A stretch of DNA of 64,000 bases, from contig OX442314.1 of assembly GCA_949358305.1 (NCBI GenBank), forward strand, positions 61,389,369-61,453,368, read 5' to 3'. Within the stretch, counting starts at the first letter, position 1, and each line of letters begins with the position of its first letter. The DNA comes from Strigamia acuminata. Its lineage: Eukaryota; Arthropoda; Chilopoda; Geophilomorpha; Linotaeniidae. Position numbers and translations under genes: made by a program. The notes below the pieces were generated by a model. That model was not told where the DNA came from, did not search any database, and saw only the letters and a program-made list of their open reading frames with translations. Positions 53,481 to 64,000 of this stretch are shown here, one piece after another.

Positions 53481-53889
53481 TAACGTAGCACTCACCAAAA
53501 CCATCCTCTGCTACTATTATTGGCCTTTAAGCCGTGTGAGTGCATGTTAAAAGAGCTGAAGCCTGGTTTTCCAATGTCACCAATCTAACCTCAGTGGTGG
53601 CTGACATCTTTATTTGTCAGCAGACAGAAAGCAAGTGATTTGACTTGGGATTTGTTCTCCACAAGTCTACAAATCATAAAAGATGAGAACAAATCAATTT
53701 GACAACAGAATTGATTTGTCCTTTACATAAACAATATAAAAGACTTATACTATCAATTGATAGCAGACCAAAAAGAACTAAACAATCAGCTCTTTCGAGC
53801 AGACGATGCAAACGTTAAATATTGCATCAAATGCGCCAATCGTAGCAACGTAACACGCAATATAAAATTCAATAACGATTGACGCTCGA
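53481..53889. other. AT-rich, inverted-repeat-rich segment beside the CpG-rich block
   Basis: Composition changes to AT-rich at about 53480. Several perfect inverted repeats overlap: GATTTGTTCTC (53649-53659) with 53685-53695; ACAAATCAATT (53689-53699) with 53709-53719; and the 14-bp palindrome CTATCAATTGATAG just after 53745. GATGCAA and TTGCATC lie around 53803-53826. No ORF. Similar in style to the LTR-like segments in this window. Confidence 0.55.
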
Positions 53890-56800
53890 CATCATGGTCT
53901 TTTATTGGCTATTCTTGGTCTTTTCTTGGTCTATTCTTGGTCTATTCTAGGTCTATTTTTGGTCTTTAATTGGTCTTTTTTGGTCTTTTTTGGTCTTTTG
54001 GACTCTGAGGGCTCTGAGTGCTCTGAGGGCTCTGAGGGCTCTGAAGGTTCTGAGGGCTCAGAGGGTCTTTTTTGTTCTTTTTTGGTTTTTTTTGGTCTTT
54101 TTTTGGCTATTCTTGGTCTTTTCTTGGTCTTTTCTTGGTCTATTCTTGGTCTATTCTTGGTCTATTCTTGGTCTATTCTTGGTCTATTCTTGGTCTATTC
54201 TTGGTCTATTCTTGGTCTATTCTTGGTCTTTTTTTAGTCTTTTTTGGTCTTTTTTGGTTTTTTTGGTCTTTTTTGATCTTTTTTGGTCTTTTTTGGTTTT
54301 TTTTGAGTCTTTTTTTAGTCTTTTTTGCTCTTTTTTGGTTTTTTTGGTCTTTTTTGGTCTTTTTTGGTCTTTTTTAGTTTTTTTTGGCTATTCTTGGTCT
54401 ATTCTTGGTCTATTCTTGGTCTATTCTTAGTCTTTTCTTGGTCTATTCTTGGTCTATTCTTGGTCTATTCTTGGTCTATTCTTGGTCTATTCTTGGTCTA
54501 TTCTTGGTCTTTTCTTGGTTTTTTCTTGGTCTATTCTTGGTCTATTCTTGGTCTATTCTTGGTCTATTCTTGGTCTATTCTTGGTCTATTCTTGGTCTAT
54601 TCTTGGTCTATTCTTGGTCTATTCTTGGTCTATTCTTGGTCTATTCTTGGTCTTTTCTTGGTTTTTTCTTGGTCTATTCTTGGTCTATTCTTGGTCTATT
54701 CTTGGTCTATTCTTGGTCTATTCTTGGTCTATTCTTGGTCTATTCTTGGTCTGTTTTTGGTCTGTTCTTGGTCTGTTCTTGGTCTGTTCTTGGCCTGTTC
54801 TTGGTCTGTTCTTGGTCTGTTCTTGGTCTGTTCTTGGTCTGTTCTTGGTCTGTTCGTGGTCTGTTCGTGGTCTGTTCGTGATCTTTTCGTGGTCTTTTCG
54901 TGGTCTTTTCGTGGTCTTTTCGTGGTCTTTTCGTGGTCTATTCGTGGTCTATTCGTGGTCTATTCGTGGTCTATTCGAGGTCTTTTCTTGGTCTTTTCGT
55001 GGTCTTTTCGTGGTTTTTCGTGGTCTTTTCGTGGTCTATTCGTGGTCTATTCGTGGTCTATTCGTGGTCTATTCGTGGTCCATTCGTGGTCCATTCGTGG
55101 TCTATTCGTGGTCTATTCGTGGTCTATTCGTGGTCTATTCGTGGTCTATTCGTGGTCTATTCGTGGTCTATTCGTGGTCTATTCGTGGTCTTTTCGTGGT
55201 CTATTCGTGGTCTATTCGTGGTCTATTCGTGGTCTATTCGAGGTCTTTTCTTGGTCTTTTCTTAGTCTTTTCTTGGTCTGTTCTTGGTCTGTTCTTGGTC
55301 TGTTCGTGGTCTGTTCGTGGTCTGTTCGTGGTCTGTTCGTGGTCTGTTCATGGTCTATTCGTGGTCTTTTCTTGGTCTTTTCTTGGTCTTTTCGTGGTCT
55401 TTTCGTGGTCTTTTCTTGGTCTTTTCTTGGTCTTTTCTTGGTCTTTTCTTGGTCTTTTCTTGGTCTTTTATTGGTCTTTTCTTGGTCTTTTCTTGGTCTG
55501 TTCTTGGTCTGTTCTTGGTCTTTTCTTGGTCTATTCGTGGTCTATTCGTGGTCTATTCGTGGTCTATTCGTGGTCTATTCGTGGTCTTTTCTTGGTCTTT
55601 TCTTGGTCTATTCGTGGTCTATTCGTGGTCTATTCGTGGTCTATTCGTGTTCTATTCGTGGTCTTTTCTTGGTCTTTTCTTGGTCTTTTCTTGGTCTTTT
55701 CTTTGTCTTTTCTTTGTCTTTTCTTGGTCTTTTCTTGGTCTTTTCTTGGTCTTTTCTTGGTCTTTTCTTGGTCTTTTCTTGGTCTTTTCTTGGTCTGTTC
55801 TTGGTCTATTCGTGGTCTATTCGTGGTCTATTCGTGGTCTATTCTTGGTCTATTCGTGGTCTTTTCGTGGTCTATTCGTGGTCTATTCGTGGTCTATTCG
55901 TGGTCTATTCGTGGTCCATTCGTGGTTTATTCGTGGTCTATTCGTGGTCTATTCGTGGTCTATTCGTGGTCTATTCGTGGTCTATTCGAGGTCTTTTCTT
56001 GGTCTTTTCTTGGTCTTTTCTTGGTCTGTTCTTGGTCTGTTCTTGGTCTGTTCGTGGTCTGTTCGTGGTCTGTTTGTGGTCTGTTCGTGGTCTGTTCGTG
56101 GTCTGTTCGTGGTCTATTCATAGTCTATTCTTGGTCTATTCTTGGTCTTTTCTTGGTCTTTAATTGGTCTTTTTTGGTCTTTTTTGGTCTTTTTTGGTCT
56201 TTTGGGCTCTGAGGTCTCTGAGTGCTCTGAGGGCTCTGAGGGCTCTGAAGGTTCTGAGGGCTCAGAGGGTGTTTTTTGTTCTTTTTTGGTTTTTTTTGGT
56301 CTTTTTTTGGCTATTCTTGGTCTTTTCTTGGTCTATTCTTGGTCTATTCTTGGTCTATTCTTGGTCTATTCTTGGTCTATTCTTGGTCTTTAATTGGTCT
56401 TTTTTGGTCTTTTTTGGTCTTTTTTAATCTTTTTTAGTTTTTTTTAGTCTTTTTTTGGCTATTCTTGGTCTTTTCTTGGTCTTTTCTTGGTCTATTCTTG
56501 GTCTTTTCTTGGTCTATTCTTGGTCTATTCTTGGTCTATTTTTGGTCTATTTTTAGTCTATTATTGGTCTATTCTTGATCTATTCTTGGTCTATTCTTAG
56601 TCTATTCTTGGTCTATTCTTGGTCTATTCTTGGTCTATTCTTGGTATATTCTTGGTCTATTTTTGGTCTATTCTTGGTCTTTTCTTGGGCTCTGAAGGCT
56701 CTGACGGCTCAGAGGGTCTTTCTTTAGTCTTTTTTGGTCTTTTTGGTCTTTTTTGATCTTTTGGGCTCTGAGGGCTCTGAGGGCTCTGAGGGCTCTGAGA

Positions 56801-57142
56801 ATTCTGAGTGCTCTGAGGGCTTTAAGGGCTCAGAGGGTCTTTTTTGTTCTTTTTTGGTTTTTTTTGGTCTTTTTTTGGTTATTCTTGGTCTATTCTTGGT
56901 ATTTTCTTGGTCTATTCTTGGTCTATTCTTGGTCTATTCTTGGTCTTTAATTGGTCTTTTTTGGTCTTTTTTGGTCTTTTTTAATCTTTTTTATTTTTTT
57001 TTAGTCTTTTTTTGGCTATTCTTGGTCTTTTCTTGGTCTTTTCTTGGTCTATTCTTGGTCTTTTCTTGGTCTATTTTTAGTCTATTCTTCGTCTATTTTT
57101 GGTCTATTTTTAGTCTATTATTGGTCTATTCTTGGTCTATTC
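53890..57142 (+). repeat. 11-bp satellite array, fourth block
   Basis: The array contains TTCTTGGTCTA runs, a region of TTCGTGG units (about 54850-56130) and 9-bp modules near 53999, 56203 and 56762. It stops at ...GTCTATTC where the copia LTR begins. No gene seen. Confidence 0.95.
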
Positions 57143-57325
57143 TGTTAATGTATAAATCAAAATCATATATGTATAATTGTTACTGAAACCTTTTGTTGTT
57201 GTTGCTAAGAGACTGTAGACAAAAATGTATTAAAGAAAATGGATTACGATGAGTAAATGTTTGTGTGTAAAAGGAGAGACCAAAGTCTCACTTTATTTTT
57301 GAATATGAACTATTTGAAACCAACA
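57143..57325 (+). repeat. 5' LTR of copia element
   Basis: TGTTAATG...CCAACA, 183 bp, abutting satellite on the left. Contains a small hairpin GAGAC-CAAA-GTCTC (57276-57289). Confidence 0.88.
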
Positions 57326-57327
57326 AA

Positions 57328-57337
57328 GGTTATGGGC
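57328..57337 (+). other. Primer-binding site, initiator-Met tRNA half
   Basis: GGTTATGGGC starts two bases after the LTR. It is complementary to the anticodon region of tRNA-iMet (GCCCATAACC), the internal priming mode known from Drosophila copia. The match ends after ten bases. Confidence 0.7.
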
Positions 57338-57457
57338 TCGCAAAGTTGGTATTGAAGATTTTTTCTAAAGAAAAAAAATTTGATTGCTGAATCATATTGT
57401 GGTATTTTTTGAGTGGAACACACGTTCTATTCTTTCTTTTTTTTGGACAATTCAGTC

Positions 57458-60400
57458 ATGGAGAAGTCGGACTCAAACTTAACTACAGTGGTGAAATTGA
57501 ATGGCAGGAATTGGGCAGAGTGGTCTTATCGAGTGAGTACCATTTTACATGCAAAAGCAGTTTATGATGCGCTCGACACGAGTAAGCCTACTCTAGACTC
57601 GACAGACAAGGACAGTGCAACTAAAATTGCAACGTGGGATTCTCACAATTATGAGGCAATGAATATAATTCAAGGTACCATAGACAGTGCTCAACTGAGA
57701 TATGTTTTAAATAAAACAACTGCAAAAGACATCTGGGACTCTTTGAAAACCTCATGTCAAGGTCAAGTGGCGGAATTGAGATTGCAGTTGCGTTTGAGCT
57801 TAACTTCTGCTAGGATGAAGAAAGAAGAGTCAATAACCACATATATTGACCGGATTGCTGCCATTGCACGAGAATTAGAGTCATTAGAGATCAAGTCTGC
57901 CCCAATCACGTCATTAGCGAGTACATCAGCGGCAACTTCGACCCTACTAATGGACCAAACGTCAGAAGCAGAATTGTGTGCTTATATATTACGTGGCCTT
58001 CCGAATGCCTATTTACAAGTGACCAGAACGTGTGATGCTATTGGTGTGGATTCCATTAAAGTATCAACAGTGAAACGTTTATTATTGGCTGAGGAACAGC
58101 GGAAATTGATTGACAACACTAAAGTGGAGACTGGATTATGGACAAATAACTTTGTACCTTCCTCAAGCAATGGGAGATCACGTGGCAGAGGCAGATTCCA
58201 GATCCAGTGTTACAATTGTGGACGTTTTGGACATCGAATGGCACAATGCAGGATGCCAGCGGATACTACACAACAGCATGACCAGCGTACAAGTGATAGA
58301 GGTCGAGGTGGTCAAATGAGGATGAAACGAGGAAGTTTCCGGGGTTCCAGGGGATACAGTCGCATGGCATCCAAAGATGACCAGCGCTTAACTGATGGAC
58401 AAGAACACGCATGTTGCGTGTATCCAGATGAAGAGGATTTTAATACTCAAGTTGCACAAGAGACCACGAGATTAGTGGAGGCAGATGAAAACTGGAGTAT
58501 GGAGTCTGAATTTATTGAATGGTTTTTGGACTCCGGTGCAACAAGCCACATGTCTGGGGTCCAGAATATATTTCAACAGTTGCAACCACCTGAAATTCCG
58601 GATGTGATATTGGCAGATGGTAAAAGGTTAAGTGTTCAAGGCATGGGTGAATTACGATTAAGTTTACCAGAAAATAACAAGCTGAAGCGATTAAGATTGA
58701 CAAAGGTTTTATATGTCCCAAAATTAAAAGGAAATTTATTATCAGTGTCATGCATGACGAAAAGTGGACTATATTTAGAATTTCATGATGATAAATGTGA
58801 AATATTTTCTAAGGACAATGAACTGTTATTAACTATCCCAAGACAGGATGGCTTGTATAAATTGCGTGTAAAGTTGATAACAAGAAAGCAGAAAATAGTC
58901 ACCGATACAGAAGAGACTGGAAGGCAGAGTTTGAGTGTGCAAGGCACACAATTGCTACAAAATTCAATAGAACTGTGGCATTATCGGATGGCTCACATTA
59001 ATTTTCGTACATTGAAGATTATGGATTTGAAACGCACGGTATTAGGAATGTCAATAAAAAATAAGAAGATACCAGATGTGTGTAGACCTTGCATGGCAGG
59101 ACGAATGGCAAGATTACCATTTAAAACAAATTATACTGAACAGACAAAGGGCATCTTTCAGTTGTTGCATCTTGATTTGTGTGGACCCATGACGGAAGGA
59201 TCATTGATTGGTTTGCGTTATATATTTACAATAGTTGACGATTATTCGCGACGAATTTTTCCACGATTTATAAAATTTAAGGATGAAACATTAGATGAGT
59301 TTCGAGTGTTTGTTCAACTTGTGAAGACACAACATAATGTGGACGTTCAGCGGATAAGAACAGACAATGGGGGTGAGTTTACTGGTCATTTATTCCGAGA
59401 ATTCTTGGAATCCAAAGGCATAAAGCAGGAATTAACAGTAGCATGGACGCCCCAACAAAATGGCGCAGCAGAACGAGCAAACCGGACACTTTTAGAGCGT
59501 GCTCGGATGGTATTGCTACATGCATGCTTACCTAAGAGTTTCTGGGCAGAAGCAGTGTCATTTGCAGCATATGTTACAAACAGATTATCTACGAAACGGT
59601 TGGGAAACACAACACCTTATGAAGTTTTTACAGGGCATAGACCAGATGTTTCCCATATTAGAGTATTTGGTTGCCTGGCTCATGTATGGACACCGAAGAT
59701 TAAACGAACAAAATTAGATCCGAAGTCTATCCAGATGATCTTCATAGGACATGCAAGTAATCATAAAGCATGGAAATTTTATAATCCAAGTTCAAAGAAG
59801 ATTGGGATAAGCAGAGATGCAAAATTTGACAAAAATATTTTGGGTTCCGATTTATTAAATCAGAAGACGTGTGATCAAAGTATGGAAGATATTGCATACG
59901 TTGACATGTCAGGGGAAGGACCTACAAGTGTAGAGAATCCTCCAAACGAACCAGAACAGACTGACTTGGAAATAGTCAGGCGTTACCCGACTCGTATACG
60001 TACACAGGTACAACCTTATCAGGTGCAGGATTGGCGACAACATCGGAAGAAGCGGATGAAATCGTCTGCACAAGTTAATCAGTTAGGGACTGATGATAAA
60101 TCATTACTTCAGGATTCCGAAAATGAGAACACAGATGGTATAGAAGAATTTATATCACTGCCATCGGAAATTTTGCAACCTGAAGATCCCAAGAAGTATG
60201 AAGATGTGATGCAGTCACCACAGGTTGAAGAATGGAAGAAAGCAATGAAAGTGGAGTTTGAAGCTCATAAGAGAAATGGAACTTGGAAAATTGTCCCAAG
60301 ACCCAAAGACAAACGAGTGATAGGAACAAGATGGATGTACACAACCAAACAAGATGTTGACGTAAAAAGAATAAAATATAAAGCTCGATTCATAGCACAA

Positions 60401-60775
60401 GGGTATGGACAAAGAAAAGGATTGGATTATGAAGCGTCTTACGCCCCAGTAGTAAGACTTGCAACGGTGCGAATTTTATTGGCACTTGCAGCAATAGCAG
60501 GATTTATTACAAGACATTACGATGTGATAACAGCATATTTACATGCACTTTTGGATGAAGTGGTATATGTTGAACAACCAAAGGGTTTTGAACAAGGGGA
60601 TCCAGAATTGTATGTATGCCTGCTGATAAAGGCACTTTATGGCCTTCCGCAGGCAGGCAGAGCATGGAACAAGACATTAAATAAGATATTATTGACTTTT
60701 GGTTTTGAACAGTTGATAATAGAGAATTGTGTTTATATTTATAGACTGGACAGAGTGTTTATTGCGATGGGTATA
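57458..60775 (+). pseudogene. gag-pol: Copia Gag-PR-IN-RT polyprotein, cut within RT
   Basis: ATG 57458 (MEKSDSNLTT) opens one long frame. Residues from that ATG: Gag with NWAEWSYRV and an EDxLRGLP-like AYILRGLPNAY; CCHC knuckle CYNCGRFGHRMAQC (about 251-264); an RG-rich linker; protease WFLDSGATSH (D358). GAG-pre-integrase LWHYRMAHIN and CRPCMAG follow. The integrase core has HLDLCGP, RTDNGGEF and an NGAAERANRT glutamate (about 572, 635 and 671). The reverse transcriptase starts with GTWKIVPRP, RWMYTTK and ALYGLPQAGR. The frame is intact until the MITE at 60776, immediately before the YVDD box; the frame continues open to 61027 only through MITE sequence. Confidence 0.9.
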
Positions 60776-61347
60776 CAGGGTGTATCAGAATTCATGTTAC
60801 ACAGAAATAAGGGGTATAGAGGGGAACCAGGAGATCACATTTCCACTAATCAAAAATTCCAAAAAAAAATTTCCACTGTGTTACAACCCCAAAAACAATG
60901 GAAGATTTCAAATATCGCGTCATGCATATCGTCCACATTTTCCAGGTTAAAGCGCAATTCTCAAATAAAAAGATACAAACCTATCATTTTAATGTTAAAG
61001 AATCACAAAAAAAATCCAAAAATCTGAAAAAATTAAAATAAATCATTTATGTAAAAGATTAATTTCTTTAGATTATTTACCAAGCTGTGCATTTGAACAT
61101 GTAGAGCATGTTCTTGTTATAAACTTCTGCTGTTGGCTACCGATTGTGTCTTTTTATTTGAGAATTACGCTTTAATTTGGCAAATGTGGGCGATATGCGT
61201 GACGCGCGATATTTGAAATCTTCCATTGTTTTTGGGTTGTAACAAAATGGGAAATTTTTTTTGGAATTTTTGATTAGTGGAAACGTGATCTCCTGGTCCC
61301 TCTCTGTAACCCCTATTTCTGTGTAACATGAATTCTGATACACCCTG
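60776..61347. mobile_element. 572-bp MITE (Tc1/mariner-like ends) inserted in copia RT
   Basis: Ends are CAGGGTGTATCAG and its reverse complement, flanked by TATA on both sides. The inverted arms are about 205 bp each (60776-60980 and about 61142-61347) and nearly 90 percent alike, leaving a 160-bp centre. Removing 574 bp (the element plus one TA) restores the copia reading phase across the site, which supports a TA target duplication. There is no transposase. Short ORFs on both strands are mirror images of the arms. Confidence 0.88.
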
Positions 61348-61349
61348 TA

Positions 61350-62270
61350 TATGTAGACGATTTTGCAGTAATTACAAATAATGAAGCAAGATTAGATGAA
61401 ATAATGTCACACGTTGCATGCGAGATTAACATCAAAAATTTAGGACCAATTACCTATATTTTAGGAATTTCGGTAACATATGGTTGTGATGGATCTATCT
61501 ACTTGGACCAGGAAAAATATGTGAAAGACATATTGAAGAAGTTTGGTATGAGTGAAGCAAAAATGGTAAACTCACCAATGGACATTTCGGCCAAGTTGGA
61601 AGATCCAACTTATCCATTAGGTCAAGAATTAAAAGACCAGCCATATAGACAAGCAATTGGTTCATTGATGTACTTAGCCCAAGGGACACGACCAGATATA
61701 GCTTACGCGGTCACATTCCTCTCACAGTGGTTGTCAAAGCCGTATGACGCACATTGGTCAGCGGTGAAGCGAATCCTTCGTTATCTTCAAATTGAAGTAC
61801 ACACCAGGTCAGGATGTTATCCAGGCGTATGCAGATGCATCATGGAATAGCAAAGCAAGCGATGGCAAGTCATTTGCAGGGTTTATAGTAACTCTGGGTG
61901 GAGCTCCAGTCACATGGAGAAGCAAGAAACAAAGTCTCATAGCGTTGTCCACGTGTGAGGCAGAGTACCTGGCGATGGTGGAGGTGATGAAGGAATTGAT
62001 ATGGATTCAGTCATTGTTTGAAGAGATGGGATTCCCCGAACAAGTCAAATTACCGATTTTAGTATTTACAGATAATCAGGCAGCGTTGAAGTTGGTGATG
62101 AACCCAGTTTTCCACCAACGTACAAAGCACTTTCAACGCAGAGTACTTTACATGAGGAATACTTACCAACAGAGAAGATGCCGGCAGACTTCATGACAAA
62201 AGCGATTGGACCTCAAAAATTATTTGAATTGATGGAAACATTGAACATTAATGTATTTCAAAAGAATTAA
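61350..62270 (+). pseudogene. pol: Rest of copia RT and RNase H, two further frame breaks
   Basis: The sequence resumes with the YVDD box at 61350 and typical copia motifs (YILGISV, YVKDILKKFGM, AIGSLMYLAQGTRPDIAYAV). Near 61790 a short stretch expected between RYL and KYTPG is missing and the frame changes. RNase H then reads AYADASWNS, STCEAEYLA and NQAAL. Near 62140 another short loss shifts the frame back, and the end (ADFMTKAIG) reaches TAA 62268-62270. The RNase H glutamate and aspartates are present, but the protein is broken. Confidence 0.85.
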
Positions 62271-62284
62271 TGTTAGGCAGAGTT

Positions 62285-62467
62285 TGTTAATGTAAAAATC
62301 AAAATCATAAATGTATAATTGTTACTGAAACCTTTTGTTGTTGTTGCTAAGAGACTGTAGACAAAAATGTATTAAAGAAAATGGATTACGATGAGTAAAT
62401 GTTTGTGTGTAAAAGGAGAGACCAAAGTCTCACTTTATTTTTGAATATGAACTATTTGAAACCAACA
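62285..62467 (+). repeat. Second LTR of copia element
   Basis: 183 bp, matching 57143-57325 with two visible substitutions. Followed by the same AA plus GGTTATGGGC primer site and a second gag. Confidence 0.88.
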
Positions 62468-62599
62468 AAGGTTATGGGCTCGCAAAGTTGGTATTGAAGA
62501 TTTTTTCTAAAGAAAAAAAATTTGATTGCTGAATCATATTGTGGTATTTTTTGAGTGGAACACACGTTCTATTCTTTCTTTTTTTTGGACAATTCAGTC

Positions 62600-63682
62600 A
62601 TGGAGAAGTCGGACTCAAACTTAACTACAGTGGTGAAATTGAATGGCAGGAATTGGGCAGAGTGGTCTTATCGAGTGAGTACCATTTTACATGCAAAAGC
62701 AGTTTATGATGCGCTCGACACGAGTAAGCCTACTCTAGACTCGACAGACAAGGACAGTGCAACTAAAATTGCAACGTGGGATTCTCACAATTATGAGGCA
62801 ATGAATATAATTCAAGGTACCATAGACAGTGCTCAACTGAGATATGTTTTAAATAAAACAACTGCAAAAGACATCTGGGACTCTTTGAAAACCTCATGTC
62901 AAGGTCAAGTGGCGGAATTGAGATTGCAGTTGCGTTTGAGCTTAACTTCTGCTAGGATGAAGAAAGAAGAGTCAATAACCACATATATTGACCGGATTGC
63001 TGCCATTGCACGAGAATTAGAGTCATTAGAGATCAAGTCTGCCCCAATCACGTCATTAGCGAGTACATCAGCGGCAACTTCGACCCTACTAATGGACCAA
63101 ACGTCAGAAGCAGAATTGTGTGCTTATATATTACGTGGCCTCCCGAATGCCTATTTACAAGTGACCAGAACGTGTGATGCTATTGGTGTGGATTCCATTA
63201 AAGTATCAACAGTGAAACGTTTATTATTGGCTGAGGAACAGCGGAAATTGATTGACAACACTAAAGTGGAGACTGGATTATGGACAAATAACTTTGTACC
63301 TTCCTCAAGCAATGGGAGATCACGTGGCAGAGGCAGATTCCAGATCCAGTGTTACAATTGTGGACGTTTTGGACATCGAATGGCACAATGCAGGATGCCA
63401 GCGGATACTACACAACAGCATGACCAGCGTACAAGTGATAGAGGTCGAGGTGGTCAAATGAGGATGAAACGAGGAAGTTTCCGGGGTTCCAGGGGATACA
63501 GTCGCATGGCATCCAAAGATGACCAGCGCTTAACTGATGGACAAGAACACGCATGTTGCGTGTATCCAGATGAAGAGGATTTTAATACTCAAGTTGCACA
63601 AGAGACCACGAGATTAGTGGAGGCAGATGAAAACTGGAGTATGGAGTCCGAATTTATTGAATGGTTTTTGGACTCCGGTGCA
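62600..63682 (+). pseudogene. gag: Second copia gag-protease start, truncated or interrupted
   Basis: Copies 57458-58540 with two visible differences, one silent (CTT/CTC for Leu) and one in TCT/TCC for Ser. It includes complete Gag, CCHC knuckle CYNCGRFGHRMAQC and the protease up to WFLDSGA. Identity stops at 63682; the frame runs 20 codons into other DNA and ends at 63742. Either this unit is truncated, or a new element is inserted here and the remainder lies beyond the window. Confidence 0.88.
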
Positions 63683-64000
63683 CTATTTAATATATTAAAT
63701 AGTGCAGAATGGCTAATTTATCAGTGGAGTGGAAAGCATTAGTGTAGAAATAAAGAACACAGTCTTTGCAGGTCAAAAGCAAAACATAGAGTGAAGCTTT
63801 ATTTTTAAGTCATGTGACTCAAACTACCTGGTGCCACCTGTAGGCAATTAATACAAGTTACATACAATAACAAGCGTGATCTTTCACGTGGTCAAAAGTA
63901 AACAATAATATCAAACAAAAGAACATATCATCGCTTGAATAATGCGATACAACTATACACGTATCTTAAAGTGTATTATACGCTATATTTCAACAATCGG
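63683..64000. other. Unidentified DNA at right edge
   Basis: AT-rich and noncoding. At the junction is a perfect 28-bp palindrome, 63679-63706, of which only the first four bases belong to copia. On the minus strand an AATAAA polyadenylation-like word occurs at about 63805. It could be the edge of another element inserted in the copia protease region, but only 318 bp is visible. Confidence 0.5.

Larger units (their letters stand above)
57143..62467 (+). mobile_element. Ty1/copia element, defective
   Basis: A 183-bp LTR, primer site GGTTATGGGC, a single gag-pol frame and a second 183-bp LTR (62285-62467; two visible differences). Pol order is protease, integrase, reverse transcriptase, RNase H, which is the copia order. 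The reverse transcriptase is interrupted by a 572-bp MITE, and RNase H has lost short stretches, so the element cannot be autonomous. It is followed by a further partial internal region instead of flanking DNA. Confidence 0.93.

Noticed and set aside
61137-61343. ORFs within the MITE on both strands encoding similar peptides
   Set aside because: They are mirror translations of the inverted arms, not a transposase.

Overview
The window looks like repeat-dominated nuclear DNA of an animal, most likely an insect. The basis is an insect-type copia element primed by an initiator-Met tRNA half, two arthropod-style Ty3/gypsy elements, a TA-flanked MITE and very long satellite arrays. No host gene was recognised. 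The species cannot be told from the sequence.

Layout. About 32 kb is one satellite family: an 11-bp TTCTTGGTCTA unit mixed with 10-bp TCTTTTTTGG and 9-bp GGGCTCTGA modules, organised into higher-order repeats. It occupies 1-17023, 17868-22524, 45390-52423 and 53890-57142. The arrays are open in all three forward frames only because the 11-mer lacks stop codons.

Four kinds of DNA interrupt the satellite. (1) 17041-17867 is a solo-LTR-like segment on the minus strand. (2) 22525-45389 is a plus-strand Ty3/gypsy element: LTR, gag, pol, LTR, then a second truncated 5' internal region. Its 3' noncoding region was hit by a second, 13.2-kb Ty3/gypsy element on the minus strand (29902-43126). That inner element has 1,666-bp LTRs, TGTT target duplications, an 18-nt tRNA-Gln primer site, a gag in two overlapping frames, pol, and an extra 536-codon ORF in the env position that does not look like an envelope. 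(3) 52424-53889 is a non-satellite segment with a CpG-rich left part. (4) 57143-63682 is a copia element whose reverse transcriptase is broken by a MITE. It too is followed by a second LTR and partial internal region, and then by unidentified DNA to the right edge.

How the parts work. Both gypsy elements carry a textbook -1 frameshift heptamer directly before the gag stop (GGGAAAC and AAAAAAC). The inner one also has an 8-bp GC-rich stem-loop 6 nt downstream. The inner element's two LTRs differ at only two sites seen by eye, so it is recent and may be active apart from the frame change in gag. The outer gag has an in-frame amber codon. The copia element is dead as an autonomous unit.

The most unusual signal is a run of seven near-contiguous short hairpins with mostly 4-nt loops inside the inner element's LTR. 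The same stem-4nt-stem pattern recurs through that LTR, in the solo-LTR-like segment and in other noncoding insertions. All comparisons here were made by eye; no database search was run.
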